A DNA stretch of 64,000 bases from Streptomyces sp. CB03234 (GTDB taxonomy: Bacteria; Actinomycetota; Actinomycetes; Streptomycetales; Streptomycetaceae): contig NZ_LIYH01000007.1 in the NCBI RefSeq assembly GCF_001905885.1, positions 412,804 to 476,803 on the forward strand, in the 5' to 3' direction. Both the position numbers and the translations under genes were made by a program. How positions within the stretch are numbered: the stretch's first letter is position 1; the number at the start of each line of letters is the position of its first letter. The notes beneath the pieces are model-generated. The model had not been told where the DNA came from. It did no database searches and saw only the letters and a list, made by a program, of their open reading frames with translations. This document shows, in pieces, positions 24,528 to 32,080 of this stretch.

Positions 24528-24561
24528 GGGGCCCGGCACAAGGTTACCGACTGCGGGCCCC
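24528..24561 (-). terminator. Possible hairpin after tyrA
   Basis: GGGGCCCG and CGGGCCCC can pair over an 18-nt loop, 40-70 bp downstream of the tyrA stop and just upstream of cmk. It may end the aroH-tyrA message or only attenuate it. Confidence 0.4.
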
Positions 24562-24600
24562 ACCCCTTGCACCCGTTCGGGCTACACCCCGGGGACGGGC

Positions 24601-25686
24601 CTACTGCCGCAGCGCCCAGCCCCTTTCCCGGAGGGCCGCCGCCAGGACCGGGGCCGAGGCGGGCTCGACCATCAGCTGGATGAGACCCGCCTGCTGGCCC
24701 GTGGCGTGTTCGATGCGGACGTCCTCGACGTTGACACCCGCCCGGCCGGCGTCCGCGAAGATGCGGGCGAGTTCGCCGGGCTGGTCGCTGAGCAGGACCG
24801 CGACCGTCTCGTACGCCACCGGGCCGCCGCCGTGCTTGCCGGGGACGCGGGCGCGGCCCGCGTTGCCGCGGCGCAGCACGTCCTCGACGCCCGTGGCGCC
24901 GTCGCGGCGCTTGTCCTCGTCGGCGGACTGGAGGGACCGCAGCGCCCGGACCGTCTCGTCCAGGTCGGCGGCCACCCCGGCGAGGACGTCCGCGACCGGG
25001 CCGGGGTTGGCCGAGAGAATCTCGACCCACATGCGGGGGTCGGAGGCCGCGATGCGGGTCACGTCGCGGATGCCCTGCCCGCAGAGCCGTACCGCCGTCT
25101 CGTCGGCGTCCGCCAGCCGCGCGGCGACCATCGACGACACCAGCTGCGGGGTGTGCGAGACCAGCGCGACCGCCCGGTCGTGGGCGTCGGCGTCCATGAC
25201 GACCGGGACCGCCCGGCACAGGGCCACCAGCTCCAGGGCGAGGTTGAGCACCTCGGTGTCGGTGTCCCGGGTCGGGGTCAGCACCCACGGGCGGCCCTCG
25301 AACAGGTCGGCCGTCGCGGCCAGCGGACCCGAGCGTTCCTTGCCGGACATGGGGTGCGTACCGATGTACGCGGAGAGGTCGAGGCCCATCGCCTCCAGCT
25401 CCCGCTTGGGTCCGCCCTTGACGCTGGCCACGTCCAGGTAGCCGCGGGCGATCCCGCCGCGCATCGCGTCGGCGAGGGTGGCGGCGACGTACGCCGGCGG
25501 TACGGCGACGATCGCGAGGTCGACCGGCCCCTCGGGCGGCTCCACGGTGCCCGCGCCCCGCGCGGCGGCGGTACGGGCCCGGGCGGGGTCGTGGTCGACG
25601 AGGTGGACGCTGATGCCACGCCCGGCCAGCGCGAGGGCGGCCGAGGTGCCGATCAGTCCGGTTCCGATGACGACGGCGGTTCTCAC
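24601..25686 (-). CDS. tyrA: Prephenate dehydrogenase with C-terminal ACT domain
   Basis: 361 residues from GTG 25686, overlapping the aroH stop (GTGA). The Rossmann domain starts VIGTGLIGTSAALALAGRG; catalytic-domain motifs include YIGTHPMSGKERSG, DAHDRAVALVSHTPQLV and CGQGIRDVTRIA. The C-terminus is an ACT regulatory domain (LLSDQPGELARIFADAG, VNVEDVRIEH) suggesting feedback control by an aromatic amino acid. It oxidatively decarboxylates prephenate to 4-hydroxyphenylpyruvate for tyrosine. Paired with the chorismate mutase that supplies its substrate. Confidence 0.95.
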   Translation of the reverse strand: MRTAVVIGTGLIGTSAALALAGRGISVHLVDHDPARARTAAARGAGTVEPPEGPVDLAIVAVPPAYVAATLADAMRGGIARGYLDVASVKGGPKRELEAMGLDLSAYIGTHPMSGKERSGPLAATADLFEGRPWVLTPTRDTDTEVLNLALELVALCRAVPVVMDADAHDRAVALVSHTPQLVSSMVAARLADADETAVRLCGQGIRDVTRIAASDPRMWVEILSANPGPVADVLAGVAADLDETVRALRSLQSADEDKRRDGATGVEDVLRRGNAGRARVPGKHGGGPVAYETVAVLLSDQPGELARIFADAGRAGVNVEDVRIEHATGQQAGLIQLMVEPASAPVLAAALRERGWALRQ

Positions 25687-26045
25687 TGGGCGATGTCCTT
25701 GCGGAGGGCGGCCGCGGCGCCGAGGTAGACGTGCGCGACGGCGGACTTGGGGAGGTCGGTCTCGACGTGCGCGAGGAGGCGCACGACGCGCGGCATCGCA
25801 CCGGCGACGTCCAGTTCCTGCGCGCAGATCAGCGGGACGTCCACGATGCCGAGCTCGCGCGCCGCCACGGCCGGGAACTCGCTGTGCAGGTCGGGCGTCG
25901 CGGTGAACCAGACGCTGATCAGGTCGTCGGCCGTCAGGCCGTTGCGCTCCAGTACGGCGGTGAGCAGCTCGCCGACCTGCTCCCGCATGTGCCCGGCGTC
26001 GTCCCGCTCCAGCTGGACGGCCCCTCGGACCGCTCGTACCGCCAC
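25683..26045 (-). CDS. aroH: Chorismate mutase, AroH class
   Basis: 120 residues from GTG 26045, 6 nt after AAGGAG. AroH-fold landmarks: AVRGAVQLERDDAGHM (active-site Arg), TAVLERNGL, SVWFTATPDLHSEFPA, VPLICAQELDVAGAMPRVVR (Cys and Arg near the active site), HVYLGAAAALRKD. Converts chorismate to prephenate. Length matches B. subtilis AroH. Coupled to tyrA, so the two steps of tyrosine synthesis are co-expressed. Confidence 0.94.
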   Translation of the reverse strand: MAVRAVRGAVQLERDDAGHMREQVGELLTAVLERNGLTADDLISVWFTATPDLHSEFPAVAARELGIVDVPLICAQELDVAGAMPRVVRLLAHVETDLPKSAVAHVYLGAAAALRKDIAQ

Positions 26046-26156
26046 GTCCTGCTCCTTCGCCTGTGCCGCGTGCGCGCGTGCTGATGTTCAGCCTAGTCAG
26101 CGTGGGCGTCCGCGCCGGATGTGTCCGGCATGCAGACGGCGGGCGAGACTGTCCGC

Positions 26157-26495
26157 ATGCTGCTTCACATCGCACCCGCCGCCGAGTGGTCCGCCCCCGA
26201 CCCGGAGGTGCCCTACCGGCCGGCCTCCCTCGCCACAGAGGGTTTTGTGCACTGCTCCCCCGACGAGGACACGGCCCTGGCCATCGCCGATGCCCACTAC
26301 CGGAGTGTTCCGGGGCCGTTGCTGCTGCTGATGTTCGACGAGGCCCTGCTGACCGCGGAGGTGCGCTGGGAGGGCTCGGGCGACCGGCTCTTCCCGCATG
26401 TGTACGGTCCGGTCGACCGCGCCGCCGTCGTGGGCGTGCGGGAGATCCGGCGTGACGCGGCCGGCCGCGTCACGGGGCTCGCCCCCTGGGTGTAA
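26157..26495 (+). CDS. DUF952-family protein
   Basis: 112 residues from ATG 26157 (MLLHIAPAAEWSA), chosen because DUF952 proteins begin with a hydrophobic strand plus a Trp-containing helix at this point; a start at 26121 is also open. Conserved blocks: YRPASLATEGFVHCSPDEDT, LLLLMFDEALL, DRLFPHVYGPVDRAAVVGV. The FVHCS and FPHVYG motifs define the family, which resembles a minimal ADP-ribosyl-transferase-like fold; activity is unproven. Divergent from aroH. Confidence 0.85.
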   Translation: MLLHIAPAAEWSAPDPEVPYRPASLATEGFVHCSPDEDTALAIADAHYRSVPGPLLLLMFDEALLTAEVRWEGSGDRLFPHVYGPVDRAAVVGVREIRRDAAGRVTGLAPWV

Positions 26496-26547
26496 GCGGC
26501 AGCGCGGTTGCTTCGTCCCGGGGGCGTACGGCGCGAGGATGCGGCGC

Positions 26548-26958
26548 ATGACAACGACCCCCACCCCCCGTCGTACCGTCCTCGCGGCCGCCGCCTCCGT
26601 CACCGCCGCGCTGGTCGCGGGCTGCGGCGACGACAACGGAGCCGCCCCGCCGGCCACCGCCACGAGCCCCGGGCCCGAGCTGGCCGGGACGGCCGACATC
26701 CCGGCCGGCGGAGGCCGGATCTTCAAGGACCGCAAGGTCGTGGTGACCCAGCCCCAGGAGGGCGAGTTCAAGGCCTTCTCCGCGGTCTGCACCCACCAGG
26801 CCTGCGTCGTCGCCACGGTGGAGGACGGCACGATCAACTGCGCCTGTCACGGCAGCCGGTTCCGGATCGCGGACGGCTCCGTCGCGCGGGGCCCGGCGAC
26901 CAGGCCGCTGCCGGCCGAGCAGATCACCGTGACGGGGGACAGCATCCGCCTGACGTAA
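26548..26958 (+). CDS. Rieske [2Fe-2S] protein with Tat/lipoprotein signal
   Basis: 136 residues from ATG 26548 (an ATG at 26539 is in frame). The signal region has twin arginines (TPRRTVLAAAASVTAALVAGC) ending in a lipobox-like Cys. The Rieske ligands are intact: CTHQACVV (Cys, His) and CACHGSRFR (Cys, His), followed by GPATRPLP, the usual Pro loop. Likely exported folded with its cluster and anchored outside the membrane, serving as an electron carrier. It is free-standing, not next to cytochrome bc genes. The RlaP-like gene begins 10 bp after it. Confidence 0.88.
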   Translation: MTTTPTPRRTVLAAAASVTAALVAGCGDDNGAAPPATATSPGPELAGTADIPAGGGRIFKDRKVVVTQPQEGEFKAFSAVCTHQACVVATVEDGTINCACHGSRFRIADGSVARGPATRPLPAEQITVTGDSIRLT

Positions 26959-26968
26959 TGTCTGGCGC

Positions 26969-27724
26969 ATGCCAACCCCTGACGAACTGGTGCGCGACCA
27001 CACGATCTACTCCTGCGTCATGGGGTCGCGCGCCTTCGGGCTGGCCACGGACGGCAGCGACACCGACCGCCGAGGTGTGTTCCTCGCACCCACCCCGCTC
27101 CAGTGGCGTTTCGACAAGCCGCCCACGCACATAGAGGGCCCGGCGGACGAGCAGTTCAGCTGGGAGCTGGAGCGGTTCTGCGAGCTGGCCCTGCGCGCCA
27201 ACCCCAACATCCTGGAGTGCCTGCACTCCCCGCTCGTCGAGTACGTCGACGGCACCGGCCGTGAACTGCTCGCGCTGCGCGGCGCCTTCCTCTCCCGCCA
27301 GGCCCACGAGACCTTCGCGCGGTACGCGACCGCCCAGCGCAAGAAGCTCGACGCGGACGTGCGGCAGCACGGCGCGCCCCGCTGGAAGCACGTCATGCAC
27401 CTGCTGCGCCTGCTGGCGTCCTGCCGCGACCTGCTGCGTACGGGCGAGCTGACGATCGACGTGGGCGACGACCGGGACCGGCTGCTGGCGGTCAAGCGGG
27501 GCGAGGTGCCGTGGCGGGAGGTCGAGTCGTGGATGGCCCGCCTCGTCGGCGAGGCCGACGAGGCGGCTCCCCGCTCGCCGCTCCCGCCCCAGCCGGACCG
27601 GCGGGCGGTCGAGGACTTCCTGTTCCGTACGCGCCGGGCGTCAGCCCTCCGAGCCCTCCAGTCGGGCCCGTACGACGAAGTCGTGCAGGGCGTCGTACGC
27701 GGCGGGGGCGGGGGCGTCCGGTAG
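26969..27724 (+). CDS. RlaP-type nucleotidyltransferase (DNA polymerase beta superfamily)
   Basis: 251 residues. The active-site signature is GSRAFGLATDGSDTDRRGV: GS, then Asp-x-Asp and the RG(V) that marks the YcgL/RlaP group of the RNA-repair-associated polymerase-beta family. Helical blocks follow (ELERFCELALRANPNILECL, WKHVMHLLRLLASCRDLLRTGEL). RlaP proteins are found next to RNA-ligase or RNA-repair genes and are predicted to act on RNA ends. The 3' end overlaps the convergent second copy by 84 bp. Confidence 0.82.
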   Translation: MPTPDELVRDHTIYSCVMGSRAFGLATDGSDTDRRGVFLAPTPLQWRFDKPPTHIEGPADEQFSWELERFCELALRANPNILECLHSPLVEYVDGTGRELLALRGAFLSRQAHETFARYATAQRKKLDADVRQHGAPRWKHVMHLLRLLASCRDLLRTGELTIDVGDDRDRLLAVKRGEVPWREVESWMARLVGEADEAAPRSPLPPQPDRRAVEDFLFRTRRASALRALQSGPYDEVVQGVVRGGGGGVR

Positions 27725-28411
27725 GGCGGAGGCCGCCTGCGCCTCGTCGAGGACGGTGTGCAGCGCCTCGACGTCCGCCCGTACCCGCTCCATGTCCACG
27801 CCCGTGGCCGGCCCGTGCTCGGCGTCCGCCTTCGCCGCGACGAGCTCGGCCACGTACTCCGGCGCCGGCACGGACCCGAGCAGCGTCGGGAGATGGGCCA
27901 CCACCTCGCCCGTACGCATGAGGTGGATGCCGGTGAGCAGCACCCGGAAGGTGTAGAGCAGCGGCTTGAGTTCCCCGCTCTTCTCGAACAGCCGCCACTG
28001 GGTGGCGGCGAACCCACGGTAGTGGTGGGCGTGGTGTGTGGTGAGCACACCGGGTGCGAGGGCGGCCAGCTCCGCGTGGGCGTCGGTGGTGTGGGCGACC
28101 AACGGGGACAGCAGCTGTTCGAGTACGTAGCCGTTGCGCCGCAGCATGAGCCGTACGAACTTGCGCAGGTCGTGCGTGACCAGGTCCATCTCGACCCCGT
28201 CCCGCTCCCACATGCGGGACCTGGTCTCCTCGGGCTCGCGCAGCCCGATCAGCGCGTCCACCGGCAGCAGGTGCACCCCGCGCACGTCCACGTCCGAGTC
28301 GCGGGACGGGAAGCCGTACAGGTGCGCGCCTGAGACGGTGGCGAACAGCAGCCGGTCGGGCTGTTCGGCGACGACGGAGGCCAGGTCGGGAAGCTCGAGG
28401 AGTTCGGTCAT
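27641..28411 (-). CDS. Second RlaP-type nucleotidyltransferase
   Basis: 256 residues from ATG 28411. Same family as the convergent neighbour, but diverged: SGAHLYGFPSRDSDVDVRGV has the Asp-x-Asp and RGV, with Gly-Ala in place of the usual Gly-Ser. Then DLVTHDLRKFVRLMLRRNGY, EQLLSPLVAH, HYRGFAATQWRLF, LLYTFRVLLTGIHLMRTGE. The gene is 4 bp downstream of the ADP-ribosylglycohydrolase gene and co-directional with it, so it belongs to the NrtR-headed operon. Having two paralogues side by side in opposite orientation is unusual. Confidence 0.82.
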   Translation of the reverse strand: MTELLELPDLASVVAEQPDRLLFATVSGAHLYGFPSRDSDVDVRGVHLLPVDALIGLREPEETRSRMWERDGVEMDLVTHDLRKFVRLMLRRNGYVLEQLLSPLVAHTTDAHAELAALAPGVLTTHHAHHYRGFAATQWRLFEKSGELKPLLYTFRVLLTGIHLMRTGEVVAHLPTLLGSVPAPEYVAELVAAKADAEHGPATGVDMERVRADVEALHTVLDEAQAASALPDAPAPAAYDALHDFVVRARLEGSEG

Positions 28412-28415
28412 GGGC

Positions 28416-29438
28416 CTAAGCGTCCCAGAGCGCCCCCAGCGTCAGCAGCTCACTTCCGTACTCGATGCGGTCCGCCCACTCCTTCGGCCACGCCCCGGCG
28501 CCCAGATGGGCCCCCGCGAAGGCGCCGGCGAGGCAGGCGATGGAGTCGGAGTCACCCTTGGTGCAGGCGGCCCGGCGGATGGCGGTGAGCGGCTCTTCGG
28601 GGAAGAGCAGGAAGCAGAGCAGCGCGCTTGTGAGCGCCTCCTCGGCGATCCAGCCCTCGCCCGTCAGCAGGCACGGGTCGGTCTCCGGGTCGGCCGTGCG
28701 CAGCGCGGACTCCAGGGTCTTGAGGACGTCCAGGCACTCGTCCCAGCCACGCTCGATGAACTGCGCCGGAGCCGCGTCATGGGAGTACGTCCACAGGTCA
28801 CCGAGCCACTGCTGGTGGTAGCGGGAGCGGTTCTCGTACGCGTACGAGCGCAGTTGCCCGACCAGACCGAGCGGCTCGGCGCCCCGCGACAGCAGGTACA
28901 CCGCCTGGGCGGTGAGGTCGGAGGCGGCCAGCGCGGTGGGGTGGCCGTGGGTGAGGGCGGCCTGGAGCTGCGCGGCGCCGGCGCGCTGTTCCTGGCTCAG
29001 TCCCGGTACGAGCCCGATCGGGGCGACCCGCATGTTGGCGCCGCACCCCTTGGAGCCGATCTGGCTGGCCTCCTGCCAGGGCCGTTCGCCGTCGAGCTTC
29101 TCGCAGGCGGCCAGGCAGGTGTGGCCGGGTGCCCGGTTGTTCTCCGGTGAGTGGTACCAGGCGACGAACTCGTCGCGCAGGGGGCGGGTGAGCGTCTGCG
29201 GGGAGAGCGCGCCGCGGGCGAGCGCGGTCCGTACGGCACGGGCGACGGCGAGGGTCATCTGGGTGTCGTCGGTGACGATCGCGGGCTTCGGCAGGGCCAT
29301 CTCCCGCCAGGGGCCGCACTTGGCGAGGATGGACGGTACGTCGTTGAACTCGGTCGGGAAGCCCAGCGCGTCGCCGAGCGCGAGCCCGATGAGCGAGCCG
29401 GTGGCCGCCTGCTTGGTGGTGGTCCTGGCGGTGATCAT
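28416..29438 (-). CDS. ADP-ribosylglycohydrolase (DraG-like)
   Basis: 340 residues from ATG 29438, after AAGGAAGG. The family residues are visible: GLALGDALGFPTEF near the N-terminus, TDDTQMTLAV (Thr-Asp-Asp-Thr metal ligands), SKGCGANMRVAPIGL, and late SDSIACLAGAFAGAHLG (Asp-Ser-Asp ligands). The enzyme should remove ADP-ribose from a macromolecule or hydrolyse a related N- or O-glycosidic bond with Mg2+. Its ATG overlaps the stop of nrtR by 4 bp, tying it to NAD metabolism control. Confidence 0.9.
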   Translation of the reverse strand: MITARTTTKQAATGSLIGLALGDALGFPTEFNDVPSILAKCGPWREMALPKPAIVTDDTQMTLAVARAVRTALARGALSPQTLTRPLRDEFVAWYHSPENNRAPGHTCLAACEKLDGERPWQEASQIGSKGCGANMRVAPIGLVPGLSQEQRAGAAQLQAALTHGHPTALAASDLTAQAVYLLSRGAEPLGLVGQLRSYAYENRSRYHQQWLGDLWTYSHDAAPAQFIERGWDECLDVLKTLESALRTADPETDPCLLTGEGWIAEEALTSALLCFLLFPEEPLTAIRRAACTKGDSDSIACLAGAFAGAHLGAGAWPKEWADRIEYGSELLTLGALWDA

Positions 29439-30178
29439 TCCTGCCTTCCTTCCGGTCGCAGCAGTGGCGGGTGCAGGGCCGTGGCCTGCCCCGCCCGGTA
29501 CAGAGCGGCCGGTTTCCCCCGTCCGCCGGTCAGGCGCGGCGGTCCTTCCACGGCCTGGACGAAGCCGGGTGTGGTGAGGACCTTGCGCCGGAAGTTGGGG
29601 CGGTCGAGTTCGACGCCCCACACCGTCTCGTACACCTGCCGCAGCTCGCCGAGCGTGAACTCGGGCGGGCAGAAGGCGGTGGCCAGGCAGGTGTACTCGA
29701 GCTTGGCGCCCACGCGCTCGTGCGCGTCGGCGAGGATCGTGTCGTGGTCGAAGGCGAGGCGCCCGTACGAGCCGTACGGCAGCCACTGCGCGTGCGCGGC
29801 GTCGCCGCCGCCCCGGGGCTCCGGCAGGTCCGGTACGAGGGCGGTGTACGCGACGGAGACGACCCGCATCCGGGGGTCGCGGTCGGGGTCGCTGTAGGTG
29901 CGCAGCTGCTCCAGGTGGAGGTGGGCGACGGTGGCGTCCGACAGGCCGGTCTCCTCGGCGAGCTCACGGCGGGCGGCCTGCCCGGCGGACTCGCGGGGCA
30001 GCACGAAGCCCCCGGGGAGGGCCCAGCGGCCCTTGTAGGGCTCCTGGCCGCGCTGGACGAGCAGGACGTGGAGCCGCTCCTCGCGGACGGTGAAGACGGC
30101 GAGGTCGACGGTGACGGCGAACGGCTCGAAGGCGTACGGGTCGTAACCGTCGGGGCGCGGCTCGCGCTGCGCGCTCAT
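29435..30178 (-). CDS. nrtR: NrtR-type regulator: NUDIX domain plus winged helix
   Basis: 247 residues from ATG 30178. Residues about 20-150 are a NUDIX domain (FAVTVDLAVFTVREERLHVL; Nudix box GGFVLPRESAGQAARRELAE with EETGL, intact). Residues about 160-235 are a winged helix typical of NrtR (AFCPPEFTLGELRQVYETV, RPNFRRKVLTTPGFV). NrtR regulators repress NAD-salvage or ADP-ribose genes and release DNA on binding ADP-ribose; most have a degenerate box, but here the catalytic glutamates are kept, so hydrolase activity is possible. A palindromic site and a leader ORF lie upstream. Confidence 0.86.
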   Translation of the reverse strand: MSAQREPRPDGYDPYAFEPFAVTVDLAVFTVREERLHVLLVQRGQEPYKGRWALPGGFVLPRESAGQAARRELAEETGLSDATVAHLHLEQLRTYSDPDRDPRMRVVSVAYTALVPDLPEPRGGGDAAHAQWLPYGSYGRLAFDHDTILADAHERVGAKLEYTCLATAFCPPEFTLGELRQVYETVWGVELDRPNFRRKVLTTPGFVQAVEGPPRLTGGRGKPAALYRAGQATALHPPLLRPEGRQE

Positions 30179-30276
30179 ACCCGCATCACCCCCACCGCGC
30201 AGGCGCCGGAGCCTGGTCCACCCCCGTGGGTCCAGGTCCACCGGCCGTACGCGGCAAGGGTGATGGGGAGTCTCAA
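30175..30276 (-). CDS. Small leader ORF overlapping the nrtR start
   Basis: 33 codons beginning with TTG at 30276, 5 nt after a perfect AAGGAGG (30282-30288). The peptide starts MRLPITLAAYGRWTWTHGGG and ends ACAVGVMRV; its TGA overlaps the nrtR ATG as ATGA. It has the best ribosome-binding site in the area, while the ATG of nrtR has none of its own. The simplest reading is that nrtR is translated by coupling to this leader. The peptide itself may or may not have a role; no relative is recognised. Confidence 0.6.
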   Translation of the reverse strand: MRLPITLAAYGRWTWTHGGGPGSGACAVGVMRV

Positions 30277-30291
30277 CGCCGCCTCCTTAAG

Positions 30292-30331
30292 AGTCACCTT
30301 GACTATAAAGGCGGACGAGGGTGCCCCACAA
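30292..30331 (-). promoter_or_regulatory. nrtR promoter with NrtR-box-like palindrome
   Basis: On the minus strand: -35 TTGTGG (30326-30331), 18-bp spacer, -10 TATAGT (30302-30307). The palindrome AGTCA-CCT-TGACT (30292-30304) overlaps the -10 and the expected start of transcription, the right place for a repressor. It precedes the leader ORF by about 15 bp. Autoregulation by NrtR is the natural inference; the exact box for streptomycete NrtR was not checked. Confidence 0.6.
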
Positions 30332-30339
30332 GCACGAAA

Positions 30340-30366
30340 GCCCGTGGCCTTCCGCGGGCCACGGGC
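30340..30366 (-). terminator. Terminator of the rluB operon
   Basis: GCCCGTGGCC and GGCCACGGGC pair perfectly (10 bp, 7-nt loop), beginning 20 bp after the rluB stop and ending upstream of the nrtR promoter. Confidence 0.8.
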
Positions 30367-30386
30367 CTTCGTACCGATACGGGCTG

Positions 30387-31499
30387 TTACAGCCCGACTT
30401 CCTTCATCAGCATGCCGACCTCGGTGTTCGTCAGGCGGCGCAGCCAGCCCGACTTCTGGTCGCCGAGCTGGATCGGACCGAACGCGGTCCGCACCAGCTT
30501 CTCGACCGGGAAGCCCGCCTCGGCGAGCATGCGGCGCACGATGTGCTTGCGGCCCTCGTGGAGCTGCACCTCGACCAGGTAGTTCTTGCCGGTCTGCTCG
30601 ACCACCCGGAAGTGGTCGGCGCGGGCGTAGCCGTCCTCCAGCTGGATGCCCTCCTTGAGCCGCTTGCCCACCTCGCGCGGGAGCGGGCCCGTGATGGCGG
30701 CCAGGTAGGTCTTCTTCACGCCGTACTTGGGGTGCGTGAGGCGGTGGGCCAGCTCACCGTGGTTGGTGAGCAGGATGATGCCCTCGGTCTCGGTGTCGAG
30801 CCGTCCGACGTGGAAGAGCCGCGTCTCACGGTTGGTGACGTAGTCGCCGAGGCACTGGCGGCCGTCCGGGTCCTCCATCGTCGAGACGACACCGGCGGGC
30901 TTGTTCAGCGCGAAGAACAGGTACGACTGGGTGGCCACGGTCAGGCCGTCGACCTTGATCTCGTCGTGCTCGGGGTCGACGCGCGTGCCCTGCTCGATCA
31001 CGATCTTGCCGTTGACCTCGACCCGGCCGGCGTCGATCAGCTCCTCGCAGGCACGGCGCGAGCCCATACCGGCCCTGGCCAGCACCTTCTGCAGGCGCTC
31101 GCCCTCCTGGTCCCCGAACGTCTTGGGGGTCTTGAGCTGCGGCTTGTTGGCGTACCGCTCTCGGTTGCGCTCCTCGATCCGGGCGTCCAGCTCACGCGGA
31201 CGCGCCGGGGTCGTGCGGCCGCCGCCGCGCTGGGGCGACTGGCGGGGGCCGCCCTTGGCGCCACCGCGGGCCGCCGCGCCGCGCCCCCGCTTGGGGCCCT
31301 CCGACGTGCCGCCCACGTCGTAGCTGCGCTCCTCGGGGCGGGGGCGGCGCGGGTTGCTCGCGCCCTTGCTCCGGTCGTCGCGGCTGTTACCGGCACCCCG
31401 GTAATTGCCGCGGCCGCCGCTGCTGCCGCGGCCGCCGCTGTTGCCACCACGGCTCCCGCCGTTGTTTCCGCTGCTGTTCCTGCCGCTGCTGCTTCGCAT
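30387..31499 (-). CDS. rluB: RluB-like 23S rRNA pseudouridine synthase with Gly/Arg-rich N-terminus
   Basis: 370 residues from ATG 31499, overlapping the scpB stop by one base (TGATG). Residues about 1-125 are a disordered Gly/Ser/Arg tract (GGSRGGNSGGRGSSGGRG, then a basic RGAAARGGAKGGPRQ). An S4 domain follows (RLQKVLARAGMGSRRACEEL, GRVEVNGKIV). The catalytic domain has FALNKPAGVVSTMEDPDG, GRLDTETEGIILLTNHGEL (catalytic Asp in GRLD) and QLHEGRKHIVRRML. It should modify a uridine in 23S rRNA. Last gene of the parA-rhh-scpA-scpB-rluB run, an order common in actinobacteria. Confidence 0.93.
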   Translation of the reverse strand: MRSSSGRNSSGNNGGSRGGNSGGRGSSGGRGNYRGAGNSRDDRSKGASNPRRPRPEERSYDVGGTSEGPKRGRGAAARGGAKGGPRQSPQRGGGRTTPARPRELDARIEERNRERYANKPQLKTPKTFGDQEGERLQKVLARAGMGSRRACEELIDAGRVEVNGKIVIEQGTRVDPEHDEIKVDGLTVATQSYLFFALNKPAGVVSTMEDPDGRQCLGDYVTNRETRLFHVGRLDTETEGIILLTNHGELAHRLTHPKYGVKKTYLAAITGPLPREVGKRLKEGIQLEDGYARADHFRVVEQTGKNYLVEVQLHEGRKHIVRRMLAEAGFPVEKLVRTAFGPIQLGDQKSGWLRRLTNTEVGMLMKEVGL

Positions 31500-32080
31500 C
31501 AAAGTTCCGTCTTGTCGTCGTCTGGATCGAACGACGGGAGCCCTTCCTGCGTCTCTGCCTCGATCGCGTCCGCCTCGGGGAGGAAGGGCGCGAGCTCGGG
31601 GAGCTCGTCCAGGCCACGCAGGCCCATCCGCTCCAGGAAGTAGTTCGTCGTCCTGTACAGGATCGCACCTGTTTCGGGTTCCGTGCCCGCCTCCTCGACG
31701 AGACCCCGCTGGAGGAGGGTGCGCATGACGCCGTCGCAGTTCACTCCGCGTACCGCCGAGACCCTCGACCGGCTCACCGGCTGGCGGTACGCGACGACCG
31801 CGAGGGTCTCCAGGGCGGCCTGGGTGAGCCGGGCCTGCTGCCCGTCGAGTACGAAGCTCTCCACGGCCTCCGCGTACTCGGCCCGGGTGTAGAACCGCCA
31901 TCCCCCCGCGACCAGCCGCAGCTCGAATCCTCGCTTTTGTACGTCGTACTCGTCGGCCAGCTCGCGCAGCGCGTCGGCGACCTCGCGGCGGGGGCGGTCC
32001 AGCACCTTGGCGAGGTGCTCCTCGGTGGCCGGCTCGTCGACGACCATGAGGACGGCCTCCAGGGCCGGCTTCAGCTCCAT
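31499..32080 (-). CDS. scpB: Segregation and condensation protein B
   Basis: 193 residues from ATG 32080, 7 nt after AGGAGG, overlapping the scpA stop by one base. Two winged helices: LKPALEAVLMVVDEPATEEHLAKVL, then TQAALETLAVVAYRQPVSRSRV and RGVNCDGVMRTLLQRGLVEEAG, ending ILYRTTNYFLERMGLRGLDEL with an acidic tail. ScpB dimers bind ScpA in the SMC-ScpAB condensin complex that organises the nucleoid. Confidence 0.95.
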   Translation of the reverse strand: MELKPALEAVLMVVDEPATEEHLAKVLDRPRREVADALRELADEYDVQKRGFELRLVAGGWRFYTRAEYAEAVESFVLDGQQARLTQAALETLAVVAYRQPVSRSRVSAVRGVNCDGVMRTLLQRGLVEEAGTEPETGAILYRTTNYFLERMGLRGLDELPELAPFLPEADAIEAETQEGLPSFDPDDDKTEL

